64,000 nt of DNA from Ciona savignyi (Eukaryota > Chordata > Ascidiacea > Phlebobranchia > Cionidae). Positions within the stretch are counted from its first letter, which is position 1. Each line of letters starts with the position of its first letter. Below, one piece after another: positions 11,706-23,861 of the stretch. Where the stretch lies: positions 640,106-704,105 of the forward strand of contig CH003381.1 of assembly GCA_000149265.1 (NCBI GenBank). Reading direction: 5' to 3'. Position numbers and translations under genes: made by a program. The notes beneath the pieces were generated by a model. The model ran no database searches. It was not told the origin of the DNA and saw only the letters and a list, made by a program, of their open reading frames with translations.

Positions 11706-14700
11706 TTCAAAATGCCCTGTTTTTGTAAAGTTCATTCTTGAGCAATTGCCATTAATCCAAAGAACTTGTTATTGCTTAAGGTTGCAGACAAATGGTAAAT
11801 GTTTTGTTATTGAGAAATGGCGCATTACTGCGCACACTTAAAGTTCAGTTGCTAATTAATTCGAATGCCAAGTTACGTAATCTGTCGTTCCATCAATCAA
11901 AAATTCGACGGCTTGAATAACTCTGTGGATGGCTCAGTTTAAGTTTCTTTTCTTTACTCAATCTAACCTAGTTACAACTTTATTATGTTGGGGAAGAAGC
12001 AAAAAACAAGACAAAACGATAGTCCATAAATCTTACATGTAATAAATAAAAAATAAATAAAAATGGGTAAATGCCAAAAGTCTTTCGCAACGCTTGTTAT
12101 TATTACCAAATCGTTTTTTTGACGTCCATCGAAATGATTAAACCCCAAATTAAGTGTATCTGGATATTATTCACGAGTAGAGCTAGAATAGGATAATTTA
12201 TGTCCCGTAAATGGAAAAACCAAGGTGGTTAACACATGGACAATCGTCAGATCACCTCGCGCCCACTGTCGGGTTACCGGAGCTATTGCAGTGTGTTGTG
12301 TTTGATTTAAACGTTCCTTTAATTTGGTAGAACCCATTAATCCGCTGGGTTCAGGCAAAATCCATTATGTTCCTTGCCCAAGGACCCAACCGTCTAACTA
12401 GCGACCAGTTTCAAATCTAAAACCTTACGGTTGAAAGTCGTCGCACTAAACCACTAGACTAACCGATCGGAGCTAACTTAAATAACCTGTAAAGGGAAAT
12501 GATACTTCTCTTGCCCTTAAAATTAAAACCATTTGAATGGTTCACTTACTAAAGCATATTAATTTAAAATGATGTGTATATCAATAATATACTTTGCATT
12601 GCATGTATTTAACATTTACATTTTAATTAATATGCCTCTAATGCAATCTCCCGAACATTAAGGATTTATAGCCTACGTAAATATATAAGTGAATTATTAC
12701 GCGCGATAAAAATAGCGTCTGTAAGATTTCGTCATCTTATAAGGTTATGCTTTATATAAGTAACATAAGGCGATAATGTATCTAATATTTCATTGTTAAT
12801 TTAGCTAATCATGTTTATCACTGTGGCGGGGTTATTGGAGTTACTGTAATGTAGAAAACGATAAAGAATTTTTGTTCATCCCATTAAACCGCTAGCTTCA
12901 GACTACGTCAGATATGTGACTTGCCCGAGACACCACCTAATAATAAGTTGATCTTTCAATCGTATACTCTCTACTAATAATCTTATCGTCCGAATTGGAA
13001 AAAGACGACATTGCTAAGATGTATATGGAAGGATTAAAAATTGTTAAAATTGTTATAAAATTATCTCGTGCTAGAATACCTAAACTGGCATCTCATGCCC
13101 CAGTCAGATTGAAAATGTACGTTATAATGAGATTTGGTCTTGGTCGCTTTGCAGGGCTTCAAGCACCCTAACACACTTAGAGAACGTGTCTGATCGCTTC
13201 TCGACTTACCGACGAATGTTAGAGGTTTTGCAGTTCGACCTTTCTGCCTTATGTTCTCATTAATCAATCTGATGATCGGGATTTAAGTAAGGTATCGATA
13301 TATCGTGGTGGTTGAATCGTTTAAGCTTGTGGGTTCTACCATTTTCCGTTTTATTTGATAGTCATCATTACCTACTTCTTTGCGATTTTTTTAATTTTTT
13401 TTAATGCAAAAAAATAATAATTGAAACCGACTGTGTAGAACTTCAGACGCTCCCAGGCCTGCCCTTTTTATTTTCTGTTGAAATTTCCATATTCCGTAAG
13501 CCTTGCCAACTTTTTCGATAGTCGATAACGCACTAACGATGCCATACGACCAATTAAGTTAACTTGCACGAAATGTAAATAAATATTCTTTAAATATATT
13601 TAAAAACCATCAAAACAAAATGACCCTAGAAACGAGTAATGGAGGAAAATCCGTTTGTTGTCACGTTTGATGGAACCGGTTTTTGTATTTTTTCCACAGT
13701 TCCAGTATCAAGAAACTTCACTCGGCGAATTATGTTGCTGTCTGGAAATCACTATCATAGCTACATTTGTTTAAAAACGTGAAGCAATATTGTTCTTTTG
13801 ACTATAATAAAAATTACTAAATAGTGTAATTATGTAGCATGTGATAAAAAATGATTTCCCTATTTTAAATCCTAAAGCGGAGTTTTAATTTGTGTCGCCC
13901 AATTATATTCAATTTCATTTTGTTTTCTCGAACTACTTTAATCATTTATTTTATACGGATATTTTATACCAATACTACACTGTGCTTTAAAATACATTCT
14001 TAAAACGTACCTTCAGTGTATTTATATGGGATATTAGTTTTGTCGACGTGGGTAGGATGAGGTAGATTACGTTGAAACTACTATTTGTTCATAGGCTTAC
14101 TATTAGGAGAACGAGCAATTTGAAAACATAAGATAACATGTGGCAGGTACCGCCTACCTGTGCGGTAGATCAGTTGGGTTTACAGATCGAACCTGACACC
14201 TTTGTGGTGTGGTCGTCGTTTTTAAACCTCCACACTAAGAGGCTCTAATATGTCTGGTTCATGAGGTCGCAGACGACTTGTGCCCAATGACACCGGCTGA
14301 ACTATTTGGACGATTGCCGAATTGATTTATTTAACTCCCGTTTAATTGGGCAGTTATGCAAGCGTGATGTAAGAAACGTCACGTTTTCTATATTACCAAA
14401 CCTTTCGCAAGTGTTTACGTGTCGGGGCAATTAGCTCTCATCACGACGATGGTTATTACTTGATTATTATTAGTGCGTCCAGTAATAGGTAAAGTGCTAT
14501 TTAGGTAATTCGTGAGTATGTAGATATTGTAACCTTTTCATGATCCCCGTTTCTGCTTATTAAGGACATCAACAACGCGCTGTAAGCGGAAAATACGTGC
14601 CGTGATCACTCGTATAGAAACAAATTTCCTGCAATTTGTAGGCAAATAGAATTAATAGCCCTAATATCTAAAATTGCAATATACAACAGAATGTCATTAA

Positions 14701-16029
14701 AATAAACATTTTAAGCAGATTCATAGGTATTTCCGAACTGGTGTACCGTCGGCATATATGCTGAACTTGCAGGTACTGATGATGGAAATAAAAGCGAAAT
14801 TATTATTTGTGGACCATTATTCGAAATAATTTTTAGTCTAAGAGTGATCTTATTTAGCTCATCACATTTGAAAACTTCGTGACACATTTTCTCTTTAATT
14901 AAATTTCGGAAACGTATTGTCGCATATTTTATTGCTCGTGGGACCATTATGCACGTCTCGTGTATGGGAGTCATGGGGGAGGCCGAGGGGACACCAGTTC
15001 ATCGAAACATGGACCGGAAATTTATGCAAATGTTTCGGAAAACGACTTCGATCTTTAAGCCCTTATATCGTTACTTTATAATGATTAGTTCGCAATGTAT
15101 TGCAATAGTGCTTATACTCAACGGGTGTGTTCGTTATATTTGATAATAATATAACTTTTTAATGGAGTGTGTAAACGACTGTTCGTTTTGCCGTATTTTC
15201 CTTTAATGAATTTATACTATATAATATATAACAACTAAATCTATTAAATATGCGACAACGATTCCACAGTGGTGTGTAGTGTCGAACCACAAGCGAGCAT
15301 TGTTATATAACTGTTGTGACTCACAGACAATAGGTCCGAGACTGAATGGTCGTGATCTATAGGTCGAGAAGTTGACTAATGAAAGAAAAACTCAAATTTG
15401 AATCTGTTATGCAAATCTGTTAAGCAAAAATCTGCTGTATATGCAAATAGGCTTCCAATACAGTTGCTTCGTCAACTCGAATGTAAGTAAGCGGAATATA
15501 GATGGAATTACGTGCTATAATACCACCCCACGTCTAACCACCTCAATAAGAGCATCATATAATGTTTCAATAAAGTTTATCTTGTTTTAACCTGTCTACG
15601 TCATATCTTATCCATGTCTTATAAATAGGCTACAGTATAAAAAAACAAAGACGAATTGACATACGTAATTTACGTTTCATTGTGGTGGAAATCTTTCATA
15701 CAAAGAAATAAAACATCGTCAATACGCTGTGTAAAGTAATGTACGCCGTTTTGGCGTAGAAAAAGAACACGAGGTGTCTGACTATAAATAGGCGTGGTAA
15801 ATAAGGACTTTTGTTGATCGAAAATAAATTATATTAAGTTTGAAATAATTCGGTTTGCTACATTTTAAAATACCGAACTGACACCAGTGACAAATTGTCT
15901 AACAACAGCCAAGCCACATTAGTATGTCGTGTTCCACCAGGGATAGGTTATGACTAAATTATAATTATATCACGTTCCTATCAGTAGACGTTTCTATGAT
16001 CCAGCTGATGGTAATCAAGGCAGCGTACA
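11706..16029. other. Intergenic region between TTC13 and HLX (tail-to-tail)
   Basis: There is no convincing coding exon on either strand. The region contains one SINE (12187-12470) and probably the 3' UTRs of TTC13 (plus) and HLX (minus). AATAAA-like strings occur around 12041-12060. The remainder (about 12500-15900) shows no repeat or gene that I recognise. It could hold HLX regulatory DNA, but nothing in the sequence proves it. Confidence 0.6.
12187..12470 (-). repeat. tRNA-derived SINE-like repeat, near full length
   Basis: Minus-oriented copy with tail AATAGGATAATTTATG at left and head GACTAACCGATCGG at right. It lies between TTC13 and HLX. Confidence 0.75.
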
Positions 16030-19000
16030 TCATTCGGAGTTCACATGCTTTGTCAATGTTGGAGACTCTGGTACAATTTCGTCGTTCGTTGAATTTGTAC
16101 TCGATTCTTTCCTTCCTTTCAGTTCTTGGCGCCATTTCATTCGACGGTTTTGAAACCAGATTTTAACCTAAAATGCAAATGCTAAATGAGTTTCTATTTA
16201 GTATATAATGTAAAGAAAACACCCAGATTAGGTCAATGCGTGAAATATGATATGTCGACGAAAATAGTCCAAAAGCTGAGACGAAAATCGTCATTTGCAT
16301 GTGAAGGTCTAATTGGCAACAAGTCGAGTGAGTCATGTTCCCATTTTAGCTTTTAATTACACGTCTGGGGGAGAATAATAACATCATTTAATGACTGGCG
16401 TTTGAAAGGCGGAAGAAGAGATAAATTCTGTAGTGTCAGGGGTTCACATCAGGTACCCGACATCAGACTTCATTAAACTTTCTATAAAACGTGACGTGAA
16501 CGATTATTTACTAAAAACCATTCTCGTGCAGTCGTGCGGTGAGTCGTACGAACGTTAATTAACCAACCGAAACCATATGCAGTAGCGGCTACTCGCACGG
16601 CCATATACAACAATGCCCTACAGCAGGACAATTAATGACGCATAGTTTCGAAAAATGTGTTGCTACATTTAAACCTGTTGCGGAGGCCAATGTATGTTTT
16701 TTTTTCAATACATTGTTTATGGTGTTGACTTAACGAACTAAATTGCAGCACAAGTCAATTTTGGTACCGACAAAATAAAAAAAAATGATCAAGAAATCAA
16801 CTATCGATAACCCTGTTTTAAAGCTTCAAAACCGGTCGTTTTTAAGCAACGTCTATTGTCTTTACCACAATTAAACTTTTTGTTAACGAAACTGACGGTC
16901 AGCAGTTTAAAAGAAATAAGTTAAATAAGCTAGACTATATTGTTCTATATTCTATTCATATATTGAATGCCTCCCGGTTACAATAGAATTTCCTGGTTGT
17001 GTTTTAATTAACCAGCCCTACAGCATCCGATATCAGCCATGTTTAAAAGCAGAATTATCTGTCTCTTGTAAAACCGGAACCACAGACGGAATTTAAACAC
17101 CCTTTTTGTCGAACACTGCGTGTTTAAATGAAATAAAAAATAGTTTAACTAAACGATGTGTTTACCATAAAAGCGCTGATTCAAGCTGTCTGGAAACACA
17201 AGACTTATTAATACTCATGCGCGATATTCACCAAATTCAACAGGTGTTTTCTGCACAGTTTATTCGCCGCTGTGGTCTAAGGGAAAATCTCAATCTGGCA
17301 AACTTCCCAATAGGATTTACATTGCCTTAATATATTATCGTTGCGAGTTATAACAAACTAAAAAATGAAAATAACAGTGAAGCATATTTCTTTTTGTATT
17401 AAATGCGGTGATTTAAAAATGCACCTGTGCGTCTGTGAGACCCAGCGCTTCGGCCAGTCCTCTACGCTCTGGCTTGGCCACATATTTCTGGACTTGGAAG
17501 CTTTTTTCGAGTCCTCGCCGCTGCATCAGACTAAAAACATGATATTGTTTAGGGGAAGTGAAACATACGTGATATGAGAAGGAGAGATGTATGAGACGAC
17601 TTGCCTAAACACAGCTCTGCTCCACTTCCGCCTTTTCTTTGGCACTCCACGGTTGTCACCGTATACTTGCGACCCCATCCCGGTTGAATATGATCTCCCA
17701 CGTTGGAAAGTCAAGTCGTCATCTCTCATTTGACCGAGTGAACTAATGCTTTTCAATGACGGTCGCATTGCCATTGCGAATGCAGCAGCGTTCCTGCTGT
17801 TCTCGTATGGATAGCTGCTGTTAGGCAAGAGATTGCGCAATGCTGGATCTGTGATTTTAAGTCAATTAACATTTAATATATAAACTATTGCTGGTATATA
17901 GATTTTACCAAATTAACGTACAATTCCTGCTTTGTATTATGAATGCGATTGATGTTACGGCATGTTTTATATACAATGGCTTAAAAAATGCATGAAAATA
18001 AATATCCGGAATTGCTGGATTAAAAACTATAAAAAAATCTCTTACGGTAAGCGAGCGCGGCCTGCCAAGCTTGCAAATTCGTAAATCGGGAAACTCCCGG
18101 TGCTGAGAGGTTCATTTTGTGAAAATCATTTTGTGTGTTCATTGCCATTGACGGAAAGTGTGGAAGGTGGTGGTGAGTGGACGCTGCAAAATATAAAATT
18201 CGACCTTTAATGATAAAATAGTCATCATACATTACTGGTAGTTAGTTATTCAGCTTTGATCGATTTACACTTCTGCAGTGAATAAAATTCATCAAGGTTT
18301 TTAAACGTCCTCATTTTGAACGGTTGTGGACCTTTACCAGATACGCATGCGTTTTATGTATTTAAGTGAAGGTCGACATTACCTAGTTGTGGTGGTGATG
18401 ACGCTTCGGGTGGCGTCATCGGTTCGGAATGGAGTGAGTAATGACGTGGCAGTGGGTTGAGGTGGGGTGGGGAGCATCGGCGGTGACGATGGTGCTCTTC
18501 CTGGAAGACGTCGTCGGAATCGGAGGGCAATCTTTCATTAGTGGATTGATCGTGTGATGAAGATGTGAATTTTATTTGATAGTTCGTTTGCTTGTAAAAT
18601 GGTTTTGTACTTGGAATGGCAGATGATTTAATTTTTGTTTCATTGCTTCCAAGTCGGTCGCCAGCCGCCTCCGAGTTCGAGAACACTTTTCCCGGTCGAC
18701 TGTTCGCCCCGGCCCGATGTCCGGCGGCCTGGTATGAATGATTCAGACAATATGGCCAATTCTTGTCGGAATTTGGCGAACTTGGGGAATCGGACTTACG
18801 GCGGTCGGTTTCGAAGGTTTCAATCTTCTCGATAGATTGCTGATTGCTAGATTGTGCACTATTACTCAAAGAGTTTAAAGCGTTTCTGGCAAAATTTTGA
18901 TTTTGAGAACTTGGCGCGTACGGATGAAAGTGAGGAACTTTCCCTGCTTCGTCGCGTTTGTTTATTTTGTATAAGGTTTGGTAATGCTGGGCAAAATACC

Positions 19001-19502
19001 TTGCCAGGTTCATCGTCTTATCGTTTCTATTTTCAATGTTGTCCAAAGCACTCTTTGAACACATGGACTCCGACATTACCGGTTCGTCGGAAGGCAGTAA
19101 AATCGGGACTTCATTTTGAACGGCGTTCGAAGGAGCACTTGGAGATTTTGTATCAGTTTCATGTTTTGTGCCGAGAATGGCGTCGATTCCAAACTTTAGT
19201 CTCATTTTCGTGCCGAGGGGAGTTATTTTCTCCTCATAAATCTGGAAAATAATAAAATTCAACCAATCCTTCAAAAACATTAAAATCAGGTCTGTGTGAA
19301 ATTTGAAATAAAGATTGTAAAGTTTTTAAAACCAAATTTTGAATATTAATCGTAGTACCTGTTTTTCATTTTTTGCCTTGAACTCATATCTTCCAATGCT
19401 GAGGTCAACTATGTCAAATCGATTGAATTTCGTTGGCTCCATCAGCCTCGCCTTGAAAAGCAGCGAATCGTCGTGATGCTTCGATGTCGCGGTTGAAGTC
19501 AT
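16030..19502 (-). CDS. HLX: HLX (H2.0-like) homeobox transcription factor
   Basis: Exons in order of transcription: 19502-19359, 19241-18383, 18183-18046, 17848-17605, 17530-17425, 16167-16030, giving 542 residues. Near the start of exon 2 there is an eh1 motif (FGIDAILG), a Groucho-binding repression motif. A long Ser/Pro/His-rich linker leads to the homeodomain, which begins KRRKWSRAVF in exon 4, continues QRRGLEKSFQVQKYVAKP and LGLTDAQ in exon 5, and ends VKIWFQNRRMKWR in exon 6. This is the HLX/H2.0 signature, and W48, F49, N51 and R53 are present. The intron between Gln44 and Val45 is at a common homeobox position. The intron inside helix 1 uses a GC donor (AG|GCAAGT), needed to keep the homeodomain at its normal length. 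The tail after the homeodomain is short (about 27 residues) compared with vertebrate HLX. Family role: nuclear DNA-binding regulator of mesoderm and gut development in vertebrates. Confidence 0.9.
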
Positions 19503-22500
19503 GTCTGCAGCTCAGTGATTGTTTAAAAAAACTAACCTGAGTTTTCTGAAACACACTTTTATAAAAATCGAGCCGTTTTTAATCTTTATGCATTTTTTAC
19601 CTATAACATAAATTTAATAAAACACCGACACAAACGCGGAAAACGTTAAACAAAACGGTACAGGTTATTAAAAATTACGTAATTTTTTAATCATGAACTT
19701 TTGGTTGTTCACATACTCTCACGGCCATTCTATTGACACTTATCTGCAAAAATATCCCATCCTTGAAATATAGTTTCATTAAGCGAAACTGATTTTTTAG
19801 ATGCACCCAACCTCCATACACATCTTGCTACTTTGTTGATGCGCAATTACACGTAGATTGCAACTCGAATAATTGCAACTTTAAATTTTCCTAGTAACTT
19901 CACGACGACTCGTACCTCATTAGGCTATTATGAAGCAACGCGGCGGAAGTCATATAAGGTTTACTGAGTCAATTCAGCAAATCTCATTATTATTGTTGTG
20001 AACCGATTTCACAAGAAATATTTTTTAGTATTGCAATTCAGTATAATTACTTTATATTTCGATTTACCCTCGTTTTTGAATTATTTCTGCTAAACCGCAT
20101 TGCTTTTACAACTAATAAAACTTAAATTAATTTTATATTGACCAGTGCTTTTTCTTTTAGAAAACGAACACAAAATTGACTGTACCGCGGTTCCTACAAT
20201 TTGAACACCGACTAATTCGTGACTTCTTTACATGCTCATATATATGTGACAACTCGTAACTATGCAATTTGCTGTAAACAACATCTTGTCTATTTGAAAC
20301 CGCGAACAAATAAAAAATCTTGCCACTTTTCCTAAAAAACAATTCGGTCTTTGCTAATCCGAATGCAGAGTCAAAAATCAAAGCGTTCAATCAGATGCCG
20401 CTATCTCAATGTTTATTTACGAGAATAGGAAATGTGACAGGCGTACACGCGGTTACAACTCGGCAAGTCAGTGATGCCAGTCGGGTTTCCAAAGAAAACT
20501 TACATGCGAGTAGCTAAACATAAAACGTCCAAATCTACAAAATACCTATATATTATTCACAAAACTACTTTACTTGAGAAATTATGCGTGTTTTATTGTA
20601 TAAAGGTGGCGACAAGAGTCCAGTCTATAATCCGATTAAAAATGTTAGGTAACACTTCAACTTTCGTTCGGTTTAACGGGATAAGAAACTTCCTTGGTCG
20701 GAAATGCCGCTCAGAAATTTAGATTTGTCTTCTAACAGAACCGGATAATTTGAGCACGAAAAGATATTTAATTTCTTTGATGAATCTGCGGCCTCCGTTG
20801 TGCCTTTCCTGCACGAATGCCATCAATTCAACGATTCGATACTGTTTATCAGTAGCGCGACACGAGGCGGTATTTATGCATATCTTGTGAACAGCGATTA
20901 ATTGCGCTAGCAGCCACAGCATTCGATTGTTCCGTAATCGCTCAAACTTACACGTTAAGCTATGCTGGGACATGACAAAAAACTTGCTGAAAATTCAATT
21001 GGTTAAATGGATTCAATTAGTTTTCATATATAGCAAATCGGCTGTGATTTTTGGAAATCCTATTTTTTCAACTTTACCACAGTTTGTTGAACAGTACGCA
21101 TGGCAGTAAAATAACGTGAAATTTTCTTCAGTATTTCGGGAAAAAGATTTTGTTGTCTCTAATGCTTGAAGGGTGAATTATCACATCTTACTACGCCTAC
21201 TTTTTGCATTCTACATATTACTTAAAATTGGCTATTTTTAACAAAAAGTTCAACATTTATTTAAAAAAAATAATTTTTGCGTAGTCTTAACCAATTGCTG
21301 GATCTCTTTGGCAAGCCACTTTAAAGATTTGTTAGATTATTAGTTAAATAAAAACTAAAAATCTGCAATGTATACAGTAACCTGTGATGTCTGCGGTTAC
21401 CCAACTGTGAGCACGGGTTCTGTTGACTCCGTGTTTTATTACTACCAAGTTTTCGTCCAGGTTAAAATTTCAAAAGAAACAACTTCAGCGTAAATAGTTA
21501 GTAGAGTAGCTAGGGACTATTTTTAAACAAAGACCACATACATAAAACCTGCAAACCAAACAACAGCTGGTTTACTGCAAGTTGGGACTTTGCTTACTGC
21601 CAAGACGCAACCTAGCGCACACCCTGATATTTCTTAACATAACTCGTAGCACGGCATTAGTTGCTGCCACTTACTTCCTCGTCGAAAATCGAAACTGAAT
21701 CTATATTTAGGTTTTCAATATTTTTTAAAAAAACAACAAGCGCCAATTCACTATCACGATCGTGGAAAATTTCAAAGCTCCCTGCCAACATGTTTTGTGA
21801 GAGATTGAGTGCAGAATGATCGAATATACACAATCATACCAGGTTACGTCACGAGAACGATTACTTTTATTCAATGCAGATTGAACACGGATTGTCAAGG
21901 CACAAAACATACGTGACCAAAAAATATGAGTCTCCGCCCGGGTGAGAATTATCTCCCAACAGTTGGTGATTGAATGAATTGTTATATAAGAAAGTCGCCC
22001 AACAGGACTTATGCTTAAGTTGTAACATGAGAATTCCTTACAAGTCATTTCATCCGCTACTTCACAATTAAAAAACGTAACATTAGTTTAGCTGAATTGT
22101 TCTGGTCTTGTTTTGGTTTTTCAATAACACGTCGATTTATTACGTGTTCGCGAGACAGATTCCTATTAATGCGAACAATGCTATAACCGCATAAATCCAT
22201 CAAGAGAGAACAATTGGTCGCATTAGGTGCAATTTCCTGCTTGTTTTTCTCTATTTATTTACGCGGCAGTGGCATAAGGTGCATTCGAAGTTGTGAGAAA
22301 TTGAGTAATGCGGTCGTGGCCCTCTAACCGCGATCATTTAGAAAGGCATATGAATAGAACAAGACGAGCCACGGGCATCCCGAACAGCCTAAATAAATTG
22401 CACAACACCTCATTTTAAAGGTCAATTTATTAATCGGTTTGCAGCGACCTATAGGCGATACTAAAAGGGTAACTGCAGCATTGGATTTGTTTTAGAAAAA

Positions 22501-23861
22501 AACGCCAGAAAACATTTAATTATTTAAGATGACATTGACAATCTGCCCACCGACAATCGTGATGTCAAAGTTATTACATGTTATACTATAATGCATTTTA
22601 CAGAAACAAACAAACAAATAACATGACTGTAAAACCTCAAAATATCTAAAACAAGACACCGCACATATCTGAAGTTGATGGAGTGTATAATGTTTAATGC
22701 ATTTTACTAGAAACTATGTCTCGCCGACAAGCGGTGGACAAAGATATCCTGTGCTGTGTGATTGATAATTGCAATGGGATCAGTCAGTCTTGAGCGTATG
22801 CTACCATTAATAATTTCCATCACTGTACCCACATTATTCTTTTCAACTTTTCCAGCTTATTTTCGTTTTAGATTTAATTAAATTGACAGAGTTAAACTGC
22901 CGCGCTTGTTTTAAGTGTGCACGATCTTTCCTTTTTGTTTTCTGATTTTTTTTTAACTCGGCCGAGTTTCTAACCTTCATGTTGTTGCTAGATCCTTTTT
23001 AAATCGGCATGTTCTATAATAATCAATGGTGGGCGTGGGGTAATCTTAAGGATACCCTATGATAACGCTTTCGGCCGTGTTTGTGAGGTAAGTTTTCTAA
23101 CGATTGCGATAATTCTATGTGATAATTCTACCGCGTTTTCTCATTCATGGGTATATAAAACAAACCTGGTCATTTCTACAGAAGAATAAAAGTCTAATGG
23201 GTTAGTTCGTCGCCATGCAGTCTAAGGTTTGTAGAATCTAAACTGGTCGGTAGCAGAGGTGCCTGCCGATTTCCCGTGAAATAAATCTCCCGCGTTTTCC
23301 AATTCACGGTAATAAAACTTGAATATCTCATCTTATTCTAATATACCATCTAACCTACTTTGTGTTGTAATGAAACAAGAAGTCATTTAACATAATTTCA
23401 CTAAAAGTGACAACATAACTTGTGATATAGGGTAATTCTAATTTTACAGAAAAACTAGATGTATTTGTGTCTTGTGTTAACCACCATCCATTTTGTTTAT
23501 TTTGAACACAGTAATATGCACAATGTTTTTTCAATAGAAAACTGTTGGGTTCCGGAGATATTATATCAAACAAAAGCTATGCCATTCACTTGTGGAACAT
23601 GTTAATATACTCCCAGAGATATAAATTAACAAAACATATTCGTGTTCAACCCGATTGTTTATTTATGTCAAAGGTTAGCGATCAATACAGGAAAGATTAA
23701 AATCCAAGAAGGAAACTAAATCTTTAGGAAAAGAGGTTGCGTAGTAAGCAGGGTAATGATAAAGTACGTTTTAGCTAAACTTTTGCAATAATAAGAAGGA
23801 TGCATGTACATTTGTCACATTGTTGCATAACACTTAAAAAGAAACTTGAAGCTGACTAATT
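19503..23861. other. Intergenic region upstream of HLX, no gene seen
   Basis: About 4.4 kb lies between the HLX start (minus) and the 3' end of the PP2C-like gene (minus). Open frames here are short, uncoupled to splice sites and unlike any family I know. Degenerate SINE pieces are visible around 23100-23160 and 23270-23345. The region would hold the HLX promoter and perhaps its enhancers, by position only. Confidence 0.55.
19556..19563 (-). promoter_or_regulatory. Possible TATA box for HLX
   Basis: TATAAAAG on the minus strand lies 54 bases upstream of the HLX ATG at 19502. That would place a start site about 25-30 bases downstream and leave a very short 5' UTR. An AG (CTGCAG) lies three bases before the ATG, so a trans-splice or cis-splice acceptor is an alternative reading. 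Confidence 0.35.

Noticed and set aside
14140-14340. GC-richer segment considered as a structural RNA or tRNA-like gene
   Set aside because: It contains a string resembling a B box (AGATCGAACCTG), but no cloverleaf could be drawn.
18635-19252. Plus open frames over HLX exon 2
   Set aside because: Antisense shadows of the long HLX coding exon.
20719-20973. Minus open frame of 84 residues between HLX and the PP2C-like gene
   Set aside because: No splice context, no recognised motif, and its composition is like the surrounding non-coding DNA.
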